A stretch of 64,000 nucleotides of DNA, taken from NCBI RefSeq assembly GCF_900104175.1, contig NZ_FNIX01000001.1, positions 248,001 to 312,000 on the forward strand, written 5' to 3'. The notes under the pieces are model-generated. The model saw only the letters and a program-made list of their open reading frames with translations, made no database searches and was not told where the DNA came from. The position numbers and the translations under genes were made by a program. Positions 45,507-54,776 of the stretch are shown in pieces. Position 1 is the stretch's first letter, and each line of letters opens with the position of its first letter. This stretch comes from Lentzea jiangxiensis. GTDB taxonomy: Bacteria; Actinomycetota; Actinomycetes; Mycobacteriales; Pseudonocardiaceae.

Positions 45507-47183
45507 ATGGGTGAACTCGCCGGTAACTTCGATGTCGTCATCGTCGGCTCCGGGTTCGGCGGAAGCGTGGCCGCGCTCCGCCTGACCGAGAAGGGCTACC
45601 GCGTCGCCGTCCTGGAGGCGGGGCGCCGGTTCGCCGACGACGAGTTCGCGAAGACCAGCTGGGACCTGCGCCGCTACCTGTGGGCGCCGCGGCTGAGGTG
45701 CTTCGGCATCCAGCGCATCCACACCCTGCGCAACGTCATGGTGCTCGCCGGCGCCGGCGTCGGCGGTGGCAGCCTCGTGTACGCGAACACGCTGTACCGG
45801 CCGCTCAAGCCGTTCTACGAGGACCGGCAGTGGGCGCACATCACCGACTGGCAGGGCGAGCTGGACCCGTTCTACGACCAGGCGAGCCGGATGCTGGGGG
45901 TCGTCACGAACCCCACGACGACCCCGAGCGACGTCGTCATGCAGAAGGTCGCGAAGGACATGGGGGTCGAGGACAGCTACCACCCGACGCCCGTCGGCGT
46001 GTTCTTCGGCGAGCCCGGCAAGAAGGCCGCGGACCCGTACTTCGGGGGCGCCGGGCCGGAGCGGACCGGCTGCACCGAATGCGGCAGTTGCATGTCGGGC
46101 TGCCGGGTCGGGGCCAAGAACACGCTGGTCAAGAACTACCTCTACCTCGCGGAGAAGCTCGGCGCGCAGGTCTTCCCGCTGACCACGGTCACGAAGCTCC
46201 GCGAGGGCGGCGGCAGGTGGACCATCGACACCAGGACGACGGGCGGACGCGCCACCAGGACGTTCACCGCCGACCAGGTCGTCCTCGCCGCCGGCACGTG
46301 GGGCACCCAGCAGCTGCTGCACAAGGCCAAGGCGACGACGCTGCCCAGGATCTCGGCCAGGCTGGGTGAGCTGACCCGCACCAACTCCGAGTCGATCATC
46401 GGGGCCGCGCGCTACGCGGTCGACCCGGACAACGACTTCACGCAGGGCGTCGCGATCACGAGCTCCATCCACCCCGACGAGATCACGCACATCGAGCCCG
46501 TCCGGTACGGCAGGGGCAGCAACGCCATGGGCATGCTGCAGACCCTCGCCACGGACGGTGCGCTGAGCACACCGCGGTGGGTGCAGTTCCTCAAGCAGGC
46601 CGCCCGGCACCCGCTGCGGCTGCTGCGGCTGCTCAGCGTGCACCGGTGGAGCGAGCGGACCGTGATCCTGCTGGTCATGCAGAGCCTCGACAACTCCATC
46701 ACCACGTTCCTCAAGCGCGGCAAGCTCACCAGCAGGCAGGGCCACGGCGAGCCGAACCCGGCGTTCATCCCGGCGGGGCACGAGGCGAACCTGCTGGCCG
46801 CCAAGCACATCGACGGCATGGCGGGCGGCACGTGGGGCGAGCTGTTCAACATCCCGCTGACGGCGCACTTCATCGGTGGCTGCGCCATCGCGTCCGACGA
46901 GCAGCAGGGCGTGATCGACCCGTACCACCGGGTCTTCAGCTACCCGAGTCTGTCCGTTGTGGACGGATCGGCGATCAGCGCGAACCTCGGCGTGAACCCG
47001 AGTCTCACGATCACCGCGCAGGCCGAGCGGGCGTTCTCGCTGTGGCCGAACAAGGGCGAGGAGGACCGGCGGCCCGCCCAGGACCAGCCCTACCGCAGGA
47101 TCAACCCGACGAAGCCCAGGAACCCGGCAGTGCCCGACCAGGCTCCGGCCGCCCTGCGGTTGCCGATCGTGAAGGCCTCCTGA
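45507..47183 (+). CDS. choD: GMC-family FAD oxidoreductase, ChoD/cholesterol-oxidase-like
   Basis: The 558-residue flavoprotein has the FAD Rossmann motif VVIVGSGFGGS, GAGVGGGSLVYAN, and the C-terminal GGCAIASDEQQGVIDP and SAISANLGVNPSLTITA blocks of GMC enzymes. It also carries CTECGSCMSGCRVGAKN, a ferredoxin-like Cys cluster seen in mycobacterial ChoD, which could hold an iron-sulfur centre. No signal peptide, so intracellular. ChoD lies after guaB3 in mycobacteria as here. The true substrate may not be cholesterol. A perfect palindrome sits just upstream. Confidence 0.88.
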   Translation: MGELAGNFDVVIVGSGFGGSVAALRLTEKGYRVAVLEAGRRFADDEFAKTSWDLRRYLWAPRLRCFGIQRIHTLRNVMVLAGAGVGGGSLVYANTLYRPLKPFYEDRQWAHITDWQGELDPFYDQASRMLGVVTNPTTTPSDVVMQKVAKDMGVEDSYHPTPVGVFFGEPGKKAADPYFGGAGPERTGCTECGSCMSGCRVGAKNTLVKNYLYLAEKLGAQVFPLTTVTKLREGGGRWTIDTRTTGGRATRTFTADQVVLAAGTWGTQQLLHKAKATTLPRISARLGELTRTNSESIIGAARYAVDPDNDFTQGVAITSSIHPDEITHIEPVRYGRGSNAMGMLQTLATDGALSTPRWVQFLKQAARHPLRLLRLLSVHRWSERTVILLVMQSLDNSITTFLKRGKLTSRQGHGEPNPAFIPAGHEANLLAAKHIDGMAGGTWGELFNIPLTAHFIGGCAIASDEQQGVIDPYHRVFSYPSLSVVDGSAISANLGVNPSLTITAQAERAFSLWPNKGEEDRRPAQDQPYRRINPTKPRNPAVPDQAPAALRLPIVKAS

Positions 47184-47210
47184 GCTGGATCATGTGGCTA
47201 CGGTGGAGGC

Positions 47211-48170
47211 ATGGCCAAGAAGCCGTTCGCCTCCAGCGCCGACCTCGCCCCCAAGGACGAGGTGTTCGTCGAGCTCGCCGAGGGCGTCTACACCCTGACC
47301 GCCGAGGGCGACCCCAACGTCGCGGCCATCGAGGCCGAGGACTTCCTGATCTGCTTCGAGGCGCGGGCGACCCCCGCGGCGGCACGCAGGTGGCTCGCCC
47401 AGCTGCGCGAGCACACCCGCAAGCCGGTGCGGTACCTCGTGCTGAGCCACTACCACGCCGTGCGCACGCTCGGGGCCAGCGCGTTCGAGGCGCAGGAGAT
47501 CGTCGCGCACGAGATGACGCGGGTGCTGATCGCCGAACGCGGGCAGCAGGACTGGGAGAGCGAGTTCGGCCGCATGCCGCGGCTGTTCGAGCAGCCGGGG
47601 GAGATCCCCGGCCTGACGTGGCCGACGCTCACGTTCTCCGACCGCATGACGATCCCGCTGGGGGACGAGCGCGGCGACCTGGTGCTGCAGTTCCTCGGGC
47701 GCGGGCACACCGCGGGTGACATCGTGGCGTGGCTGCCGCAGCAGCGGATCCTGTTCGCGGGCGACCTGGTCGAGTCGCAGGCCGCGCTCTACACCGGTGA
47801 CGCGTTCCACGACGAGTGGGCCACGTCCACTTTGGACGAGATCGAGGACCTGGGCGCCGAGGTCCTGGTCGGCGGGCGGGGCAAGGTCGCCCGCGACCGC
47901 ATCGAGGTCGAGGCCGCGATCAACCAGAGCAGGCACTTCCTGAACGAGCTGCGCCGCACGGTCGGCGGGGTGCACGCCGAGGGCGGCACGCTCAAGCAGG
48001 CCTTCGAGCTCGCGCACAGCACCCTGGTGGGCCGCTACGGGCGCTGGCCGATCTTCGAGCACTGCCTGCCGTTCGACGTGAAGCGCTACTGGGACGAGTG
48101 CGACGGCAAGGACTGGCCGGAGATCTGGACCGCCGAACGCGACCGCGCGGTGTGGGACGCCCTGCAATGA
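47211..48170 (+). CDS. MBL-fold metallo-hydrolase with altered metal motif
   Basis: The 319-residue protein has the metallo-beta-lactamase fold, but the HxHxDH motif is H80-Y-H82-A-V84-R85, losing the Asp and His of the second metal site. Other ligands remain (GRGHTAGD, LFAGDLVE). A C-terminal helical extension (about 230-319) is present. It overlaps the FAD monooxygenase by ATGA, so they work together, probably in catabolism or modification of an aromatic or sterol-like compound. One metal, or none, may be bound. Confidence 0.82.
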   Translation: MAKKPFASSADLAPKDEVFVELAEGVYTLTAEGDPNVAAIEAEDFLICFEARATPAAARRWLAQLREHTRKPVRYLVLSHYHAVRTLGASAFEAQEIVAHEMTRVLIAERGQQDWESEFGRMPRLFEQPGEIPGLTWPTLTFSDRMTIPLGDERGDLVLQFLGRGHTAGDIVAWLPQQRILFAGDLVESQAALYTGDAFHDEWATSTLDEIEDLGAEVLVGGRGKVARDRIEVEAAINQSRHFLNELRRTVGGVHAEGGTLKQAFELAHSTLVGRYGRWPIFEHCLPFDVKRYWDECDGKDWPEIWTAERDRAVWDALQ

Positions 48171-49420
48171 CGGTCCTGGTGGTCGGTGCCGGGCCGGTGG
48201 GGCTCGCGTCCGCGCTGTTCCTCGCGCGGGCGGGCGTGCCGAGCACCGTGCTGGAGGCCGCCGCGGAACGCGCGAGGACCGGCAGCCGCTCGATCTGCGT
48301 GCAGCGCGACGTCCTGGAGGTCCTCGAACGGGTCGGCGTCGGGCAGGCCGTCGCCGACGCGGGCGTCACCTGGTACACCGGCCGCACCTTCCACCGCGAC
48401 CGCGAGGTGCTGACCCTGACCTTCCCGGAGGCCGAGGGCTTCCCGCCGTTCGTGAACACCCCGCAGACCGTCGTGGAACGGCTGCTGGAGGAACGGGTCC
48501 GCGCCGAGCCGCTGATCGAGCTGCGCTACGGCCACGCCCTGGAAGGCCTCAGCCAGGACGACGAGGGAGTGTCCACATCGGACGGAATAAGGGCGACGCA
48601 CTGCATCGCCGCCGACGGCGCGCACTCGACGGTCCGGCAGCTGCTGGACATCCCGTTCGAGGGCTTCTCGTTCGACGACAGGTTCATCATCGCCGACGTC
48701 CGCGTCGACCTCGGCTTCGAGACGCCCGAACGCCGCTTCTACTTCGACCCGCCCTGGAACCCGGGCCGCCAGGTCCTGCTGCACCCGCAACCGGGTGGCG
48801 TGTGGCGCATCGACTGGCAGGTCGCCGGAGACGTCCAGCTCACCGACGACCGCGTCCGCGCGATCGTGGGCGACAAGCCCTACGAGGTCGTCTGGCAGTC
48901 CACCTACCGCTTCCACCAGCGGCGCGCGAGGACGCTGCGCCGCGGCAGGGTCCTGCTCGCGGGCGACGCGGCGCACGTGATGAGCCCGTTCGGTGCGCGA
49001 GGCCTGAACTCCGGCATCTGCGACGCCGACAACGCGGCGTGGAAGATCGCCGCCGACCGCGCCGGTGAGGCGGGCCCGCACCTCCTCGAGTCCTACGACG
49101 TCGAACGGGGCGCCGCCGCCGACGAGAACCTGCGCATCACCGGCGAGACCATGCGCTTCCTGGTTCCCGGCACGCCGGAGGAACGGGCGCACCGCGAGCA
49201 CGCCCTCGAAACGGGCGAGGGCATCGACTCCGGCACGCTCTTCACCCCGTTCTCCTACGAGAACTCCCCGCTCACCACGGACGGCGGCGAGCTCGTCCCG
49301 GGCTCCCGCACCGCGGGCCCCGGCTTCACGACGAGGGACGGCCTGCTGATCAGGCCGGACGGGCACGTCGCCGCCCACCGCTGCGACGAACAGGTGAAAA
49401 GACGCGCCCTCGGCTGGTGA
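48167..49420 (+). CDS. FAD-dependent aromatic monooxygenase (MhpA/PHBH-type)
   Basis: The 417-residue protein starts at ATG 48167 inside the MBL stop. VLVVGAGPVGLASALFLARAG is the dinucleotide fold; AADGAHSTVRQLL and LLAGDAAHVMSPFGARGLNSG are the second FAD motifs of group A hydroxylases. It is shorter than MhpA (about 550), lacking most of the thioredoxin-like C-terminal domain. Likely NADH-dependent hydroxylation of a phenolic substrate, which is unknown. Confidence 0.85.
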   Translation: MTVLVVGAGPVGLASALFLARAGVPSTVLEAAAERARTGSRSICVQRDVLEVLERVGVGQAVADAGVTWYTGRTFHRDREVLTLTFPEAEGFPPFVNTPQTVVERLLEERVRAEPLIELRYGHALEGLSQDDEGVSTSDGIRATHCIAADGAHSTVRQLLDIPFEGFSFDDRFIIADVRVDLGFETPERRFYFDPPWNPGRQVLLHPQPGGVWRIDWQVAGDVQLTDDRVRAIVGDKPYEVVWQSTYRFHQRRARTLRRGRVLLAGDAAHVMSPFGARGLNSGICDADNAAWKIAADRAGEAGPHLLESYDVERGAAADENLRITGETMRFLVPGTPEERAHREHALETGEGIDSGTLFTPFSYENSPLTTDGGELVPGSRTAGPGFTTRDGLLIRPDGHVAAHRCDEQVKRRALGW

Positions 49421-49457
49421 GGGGCAACCCGGGAGCGCGGCCGGACGTGGTCACGCC

Positions 49458-50837
49458 ATGGGGGTAACCAGACGAACTCTGTTGCAGGGGACCGCATTTG
49501 CTGCCGCGTGCTGGGGAACGGGCACCGCGACGGCCACGGCGGCCGACACGAACTGGGCGAAGCTGCGCAGGAGGCTGGGTGACCGGCTCGTGCTGCCGCA
49601 GGACCCGCGCTACGACGAGCTGCGCGTGCCGTGGAACACGCTCTACGCCGACCGCAGGCCGGCCGCGATCGCCCGGTGCGTCCGGGCCGAGGACGTGCAG
49701 GCGTGCCTGGAGTTCGCCGCGCACGAACGCATCCCGGTGGCCGCGCGCAGCGGCAAGCACAGCTACGCGGCCTACTCGCTGCCCGAGAACGGCCTGGTCG
49801 TCGACCTGGCCGCGCTGTCGCGGGTGGCGGTGGCCGGCAGCCGTGCGCGGGTCGGCGCCGGAGCCCAGCTGCTGCCCGTCTACGAGGCGATCGGCGCCGC
49901 GGGCCAGGCGTTGCCCGCGGGCACGTGCCGGTCGGTCGGCATCGGCGGGCTCACGCTCGGCGGCGGGATCAGCGTGCTCGGCCGCAAGTACGGGCTCACG
50001 AGCGACCACCTGGTCAGCGCGCGGGTAGTCACACCGGACGGCTGCCTGCGCACCGCGTCCGAGCACTCCGAACCCGACCTCTACTGGGCGTTGCGCGGCG
50101 GAGGCGGCGGCAACTTCGGCATCGTCACGGAGTTCACCTTCCGCACCGACCCCGCGCCCGGCCTGACGGTGTTCCGGCTCGCCTACCCGGCAGGCGCGGC
50201 GGCGGACGCGTTCGACGCCTGGCAGGAGTGGATGGACGGGGCGCCGGACGAGCTCTGGTCGGGCTGCACGGTCGAGGCGAACCCGGACGCCGTCACGGGT
50301 GTCGGCGGTGTGTACGTGGGCCCGAAGAAGAACCTGGCGCCGTTGTTGGACAAGATGCCGCCCGCGACGCGCACCGTCGAGGAGATGAGCTACCTGGAGG
50401 CGATGCGCTACTACGCGGGCGGTCCTGGGCCCGGCTTCCGGTTCGCGGCGTCCTCGCGCATGCTGCGCCACCACCTGTCCGGTCAGCACGTCGCGGACCT
50501 CGTGCAGGAGCAGACCGACGGCGCGGTCCTCTTCGACTCCTTCGGCGGCGCGCTGGGCCGCGTCGCACCGGACGCCACGGCGTTCCCGCACCGCGACGCG
50601 AAGGCCAGCGCCCAGATCTTCTTCGGCGCCGAGGGCAGGACGGAGGCGGCGGCTCGAAAGGCGGTCGCGGAGGTGCGGGACGGGCTCGGCGCGGGCACCA
50701 CCGGGTACGTGAACTACATCGACCCGGAGATGCCCGACTGGCCGACCGCCTACTACGGCCGCAACCTCGCGCGGCTCAGGCGAGTCGCGCGACGCTACGA
50801 CCCGGACCGCGTGCTGGCGTTCCCGCAGGGGCTCTGA
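49458..50837 (+). CDS. Tat-exported bicovalent flavoprotein oxidase (BBE/berberine-bridge type)
   Basis: The 459-residue protein starts at ATG 49458 with a twin-arginine signal (VTRRTLLQGTAFAAA). The PCMH-type FAD domain has RSGKHSY with His101 and GTCRSVGIGGLTLGGG with Cys157, the two covalent FAD links of hexose/berberine-type oxidases. A C-terminal BBE motif with NYID and YYGRNLARL follows. It probably oxidises a sugar or polyketide outside the cell. Its stop codon directly abuts the stop of the convergent aldehyde dehydrogenase gene. Confidence 0.88.
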   Translation: MGVTRRTLLQGTAFAAACWGTGTATATAADTNWAKLRRRLGDRLVLPQDPRYDELRVPWNTLYADRRPAAIARCVRAEDVQACLEFAAHERIPVAARSGKHSYAAYSLPENGLVVDLAALSRVAVAGSRARVGAGAQLLPVYEAIGAAGQALPAGTCRSVGIGGLTLGGGISVLGRKYGLTSDHLVSARVVTPDGCLRTASEHSEPDLYWALRGGGGGNFGIVTEFTFRTDPAPGLTVFRLAYPAGAAADAFDAWQEWMDGAPDELWSGCTVEANPDAVTGVGGVYVGPKKNLAPLLDKMPPATRTVEEMSYLEAMRYYAGGPGPGFRFAASSRMLRHHLSGQHVADLVQEQTDGAVLFDSFGGALGRVAPDATAFPHRDAKASAQIFFGAEGRTEAAARKAVAEVRDGLGAGTTGYVNYIDPEMPDWPTAYYGRNLARLRRVARRYDPDRVLAFPQGL

Positions 50838-52283
50838 TCAGAGCTGGATGCCCGTCAGCACGGTGACGCGCTCCTCGGTGAAGTCCTCCATCGCCGACCG
50901 GACGCCCTCACGCCCGGTGCCCGAGCCCTTCACACCGCCGTAGGGCATCTGGTCGGCGCGGTAGGACGGCACGTCACCGATGATCACGCCGCCGACCTCC
51001 AGCTCGGCCGCGGCCTCGAACGCCACCTGCACGTCACGGGTGAACACCCCGGCCTGCAGCCCGTACTTCGAGTCGTTGGCCTGCGCGAACGCGTCCTCGA
51101 CGCCGTCCGCGACCGACACCACGAGCACCGGCCCGAAGATCTCCTCGGTCCACACCTTGGCGGTCTTCGGCACGTCGGTGAGCACCGTCGGCTCGACCGT
51201 GGCCCCGGTCCGCTTGCCGCCGAGGAGCACCTTCGCGCCGACGTCGGTGGCCATGTTGACCCACTCCTCGACGCGGCGGGCGTTGTCCTCGTCGATCAGC
51301 GGCCCGACCTCGACCTCGGGGTCGTGCGGGTCGCCGGTCTTCAACGCGCCCACGGCCTGCACGAGCTTCGGCACGAACTCGTCGGCCCGGGAGCGGTCCA
51401 CGATCACCCGCTGCACGGCGATGCACGACTGCCCGGCCTGGTAGTTGCCGAACGTCGCGATGCGCCGCGCCGCGTGGTCCAGGTCCGTCCAGTCGGGACA
51501 GATGATCGCGGCCGCGTTGGAGCCCAGCTCCATCACGACGTGCTTGCGCGGCGCGGCGTCCATCAACGACCAGCCGACCTTCGTGGACCCGGTGAAGGAG
51601 ATGACCGGCAGCCGTTCGTCCCTCACCAGCGCGTCCATGTCCTTGCCGCGCACGGGGAGGACCGAGAACGCGCCCTCGGGCAGGCCGGTCCCGGCCAGGA
51701 CCTCGCCGAGCAGCAACGCCGACAGCGGCGTGGCGGAGGCGGGCTTCACGATCACCGGAGCGCCCACCGCGAGCGCCGGCGCGACCTTGTGCGCCACCAG
51801 GTTCAGCGGGAAGTTGAACGGCGCCACCGCGAGCACCGGCCCGCGCGGCACGTGCCGGACGATCGCCATCCGCCCCACGCCCCCGGCGTCGGTGTCGAGC
51901 CGCTGCAGCCCACCGGTGAACCGGCGCGCCTCCTCGGCGGCGAAGCGGAAGGTGTTGACGGCGCGCTGCACCTCGATCTCGGCCCACTTGAGCGGTTTGC
52001 CGTTCTCGGCGGTGATCGTCTCGGCGATCTCCTCGGCGCGTTCGGCCAGCGTCCGCGAGACCTGCAGCAGCGCCTCCGCCCGCACGTGGGCGGGGGTCCG
52101 CCGGAACTCCCCGGCGACGGCCGCGGCCGCCGCCACCGCACGTTCCACCTGGTCTCTGCCCGGTACGGCGACCGAGGCGACCTCGGTGCCGTCGAAGGGG
52201 TGGAGGACCTCCAGGGCCTGCTCGCCCTGCTCGGGGCGGCCGGCGACCCAGCACGGCCGTGGTTGTGGTGTGAACGCGTCCAT
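50838..52283 (-). CDS. NAD(P)-dependent aldehyde dehydrogenase
   Basis: The 481-residue enzyme has the catalytic Cys in GQSCIAVQR, the general base Glu in MELGSNAA, the cofactor loop FTGSTKVG and the FNFPLN block. The GQSCIAVQR form resembles phosphonoacetaldehyde or glyceraldehyde-3-phosphate (non-phosphorylating) type dehydrogenases. The substrate is not determined. ATG at 52283 is natural. It follows the phosphotransferase gene by 9 nt on the same strand. Confidence 0.9.
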   Translation of the reverse strand: MDAFTPQPRPCWVAGRPEQGEQALEVLHPFDGTEVASVAVPGRDQVERAVAAAAAVAGEFRRTPAHVRAEALLQVSRTLAERAEEIAETITAENGKPLKWAEIEVQRAVNTFRFAAEEARRFTGGLQRLDTDAGGVGRMAIVRHVPRGPVLAVAPFNFPLNLVAHKVAPALAVGAPVIVKPASATPLSALLLGEVLAGTGLPEGAFSVLPVRGKDMDALVRDERLPVISFTGSTKVGWSLMDAAPRKHVVMELGSNAAAIICPDWTDLDHAARRIATFGNYQAGQSCIAVQRVIVDRSRADEFVPKLVQAVGALKTGDPHDPEVEVGPLIDEDNARRVEEWVNMATDVGAKVLLGGKRTGATVEPTVLTDVPKTAKVWTEEIFGPVLVVSVADGVEDAFAQANDSKYGLQAGVFTRDVQVAFEAAAELEVGGVIIGDVPSYRADQMPYGGVKGSGTGREGVRSAMEDFTEERVTVLTGIQL

Positions 52284-52292
52284 GTGGTCACG

Positions 52293-52970
52293 TTAGGCCC
52301 TATTGGCCTGCACGTACCTGATGAGACCCAAGTAGTGGTCGACATGCCCTTCCCGGCGCTGGAGCACGAACGCGGGGTGCTCCCGGATCGTCCGGACCAT
52401 GTCGTCGAGCCGGACCAGGACGTGTTCCGGCTCGTACTCGATGCCGTAGGTCTCGCAGAACAGCCGCGTACGCCGTTCGCGGTCGTGGGGCAGCCCCAGC
52501 ACGAACTGGACCACCGCCCAGCTCACGTCCCACCAGCGCGGCCCCGGATGCGCCGAGTCGAAGTCGAAGACGCCGACCGGCAGGCCGTCCCGGTAGACGG
52601 TGTTGTACGGCGCGAAGTCACCGTGCAGCACCACCTCGACCGGCTCCCGCGCGGGGTGCTGCCACCCGTCGAGCACGTCCACCAGCCCGGCCGTCGCGTC
52701 GTGCAGCCGCCGCAGCATCCGCGCCGACTCGACCAGCGAGGCGTCGTCGGACGGGAACACGTGGCCAACGTCACCGGGCAGGTAGCTGAGCAGCTCGTGC
52801 TCGCCGTCGAGCCCGAGCGGGACCGGCGCGATCCCCAAGGGTGCCAAGCGCCGTAACAGCTCGTGCACCCGAGGAGCCCACGGGCCCGCCGGTCTGCGCA
52901 CCGCGTCACCCACCCTGAACACCTGGTTCAGCCCGCCACCGGTCAGCAGCTCCTCGTCCACGCATGACAT
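52293..52970 (-). CDS. APH-family phosphotransferase
   Basis: The 225-residue protein from ATG 52970 has [13 protein letters not shown] (catalytic Asp and Asn) and [10 protein letters not shown] (metal Asp), the core of aminoglycoside/choline kinase-like enzymes. The N-lobe is short. The substrate is unknown; resistance should not be assumed. Its start codon is only 10 bp from the divergent guaA start, so its promoter must overlap guaA. It is probably co-transcribed with the aldehyde dehydrogenase. Confidence 0.82.
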   Translation of the reverse strand: MSCVDEELLTGGGLNQVFRVGDAVRRPAGPWAPRVHELLRRLAPLGIAPVPLGLDGEHELLSYLPGDVGHVFPSDDASLVESARMLRRLHDATAGLVDVLDGWQHPAREPVEVVLHGDFAPYNTVYRDGLPVGVFDFDSAHPGPRWWDVSWAVVQFVLGLPHDRERRTRLFCETYGIEYEPEHVLVRLDDMVRTIREHPAFVLQRREGHVDHYLGLIRYVQANRA

Positions 52971-52980
52971 CCTTGGCGGT

Positions 52981-54540
52981 GTGTCCGACACCAGCAACCG
53001 CCCTGTTCTCGTCGTCGACTTCGGCGCCCAGTACGCGCAGCTGATCGCCCGCCGCGTGCGCGAGGCCCAGGTCTACTCCGAGGTGGTCCCGCACACCGCA
53101 GGCGTCAGCGAGATCCTCGACAAGAACCCCCTCGCCATCGTGCTGTCCGGTGGCCCGTCGAGCGTCTACGAGGAGGGCGCGCCGCAGATCGACCCGAAGC
53201 TGTTCGAGACCGGCGTCCCGGTCTTCGGCATCTGCTACGGCTTCCAGGCGATGGCGCGCGCACTCGGTGGCGAGGTCTCCCACACCGGCACCCGCGAGTA
53301 CGGCCGCACCGACCTGAGCGTGCCCACCGAGGGCGGCGCGCTGCACCAGGAGCTCCCGGCGAGCCACCCGGTGTGGATGAGCCACGGCGACGCCGTCACC
53401 AAGGCGCCCGAGGGCTTCACCGTCACCGCGACCAGCGAGGGCGCGCCGGTCGCCGCGTTCGAGGACACCGAGCGCCGCTTCGCCGGTGTGCAGTACCACC
53501 CGGAGGTGCACCACTCGCCGCACGGCCAGGAGGTGCTGCGCCGGTTCCTGCACGACGTCGCGGGCATCCGTCCGCAGTGGACCACGTCGTCCATCGTGGA
53601 CGAGCAGGTCGCGCGGATCCGCGAGCAGATCGGCGACGGCAAGGCGATCTGCGGCCTGTCCGGCGGCGTCGACTCCGCCGTGGCCGCGGCCCTGGTCCAG
53701 CGCGCCATCGGCGACCGCCTGACCTGCGTCTTCGTCGACCACGGCCTGCTGCGCGCCGGCGAGCGCGCCCAGGTCGAGCGCGACTACGTGGCCGCCACGG
53801 GCATCAACCTCGTGACCGTCGACGCCCGCGAGCGCTTCCTCGGCGCCCTCGCCGGCGTCACGGACCCCGAGGAGAAGCGCAAGATCATCGGCCGCGAGTT
53901 CATCCGCGTCTTCGAGCAGGCCGAGCGCGACCTCAAGGCCGAGGGCGACTACCGCTTCCTCGTCCAGGGCACGCTCTACCCGGACGTCGTCGAGTCCGGC
54001 GGCGGCGCGGGCACCGCGAACATCAAGTCGCACCACAACGTCGGCGGCCTGCCGGACGACCTGCAGTTCGAACTGGTCGAGCCGCTCCGCGCGCTGTTCA
54101 AGGACGAGGTCCGCCGCGTCGGCACCGAGCTCGGCCTGCCCGAGACGATCGTGCAGCGCCAGCCGTTCCCCGGCCCGGGCCTCGGCATCCGCATCATCGG
54201 CGAGGTCACCCAGGACCGCCTCGACACCCTGCGCCAGGCCGACGCCATCGCGCGCGAGGAGCTGACGGCCGCAGGGCTCGACCGCTCCATCTGGCAGTGC
54301 CCGGTCGTGCTGCTCGCGGACGTCCGCAGCGTCGGCGTCCAGGGCGACGGCCGCACCTACGGTCACCCGATCGTGCTGCGCCCCGTCTCGTCCGAGGACG
54401 CGATGACCGCGGACTGGACCCGCCTGCCGTACGAGGTGCTGGAGCGGATCTCGACCCGCATCACCAACGAGGTGGCCGAGGTCAACCGCGTGGTGCTGGA
54501 CGTGACGTCCAAGCCGCCGGGCACCATCGAGTGGGAGTAG
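52981..54540 (+). CDS. guaA: GMP synthase (glutamine-hydrolysing)
   Basis: The 519-residue enzyme converts XMP to GMP. The glutaminase domain (1-195) has [15 protein letters not shown], nucleophile Cys85 in GICYG and QYHPEVHH. The synthetase PP-loop is SGGVDS (227-232), and the dimerisation domain ends [12 protein letters not shown] 52981 has only a weak RBS. It completes the guaB-guaB3-guaA set, separated by six catabolic or unknown genes. Confidence 0.98.
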   Translation: MSDTSNRPVLVVDFGAQYAQLIARRVREAQVYSEVVPHTAGVSEILDKNPLAIVLSGGPSSVYEEGAPQIDPKLFETGVPVFGICYGFQAMARALGGEVSHTGTREYGRTDLSVPTEGGALHQELPASHPVWMSHGDAVTKAPEGFTVTATSEGAPVAAFEDTERRFAGVQYHPEVHHSPHGQEVLRRFLHDVAGIRPQWTTSSIVDEQVARIREQIGDGKAICGLSGGVDSAVAAALVQRAIGDRLTCVFVDHGLLRAGERAQVERDYVAATGINLVTVDARERFLGALAGVTDPEEKRKIIGREFIRVFEQAERDLKAEGDYRFLVQGTLYPDVVESGGGAGTANIKSHHNVGGLPDDLQFELVEPLRALFKDEVRRVGTELGLPETIVQRQPFPGPGLGIRIIGEVTQDRLDTLRQADAIAREELTAAGLDRSIWQCPVVLLADVRSVGVQGDGRTYGHPIVLRPVSSEDAMTADWTRLPYEVLERISTRITNEVAEVNRVVLDVTSKPPGTIEWE

Positions 54541-54546
54541 GGACGT

Positions 54547-54578
54547 GAGAAGGCCCCCGGGACACCGGGGGCCTTCTC
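54547..54578. terminator. Bidirectional terminator after guaA
   Basis: GAGAAGGCCCCCGG (54547-54560), loop GACA, CCGGGGGCCTTCTC (54565-54578), a perfect 14-bp stem between convergent genes. Confidence 0.93.
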
Positions 54579-54581
54579 AGT

Positions 54582-54776
54582 TCAGTTCTTGCGCCTCAAC
54601 GAGTTCGTCAGCAGGACCACACCGACCACGATGGCCGTTCCCCCCAACGCCCACCTGAGGTCGAACCAGAAACTCCCGTTGGTCAGCACGTAGGCCGCCA
54701 TCAGCCCACCGCCGAGTCCGAACACGAGGCCCAGCGGGTCGATCCGCCTGCGCATCACCGGTTGCTGGTCAGTCAC
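54582..54776 (-). CDS. Small two-helix membrane protein next to PspC
   Basis: The 64-residue protein has two membrane helices (about 14-32 and 40-57) and a basic C-terminus RRKN. It overlaps the PspC/LiaF-like stop by 8 nt and so belongs to that operon. Its first helices resemble LiaI/LiaF-type membrane segments. Confidence 0.75.
   Translation of the reverse strand: MTDQQPVMRRRIDPLGLVFGLGGGLMAAYVLTNGSFWFDLRWALGGTAIVVGVVLLTNSLRRKN

Noticed and set aside
52293..52970. Aminoglycoside resistance gene
   Set aside because: Only the general phosphotransferase core is seen; neighbours are metabolic, and no resistance subfamily motif is recognisable.
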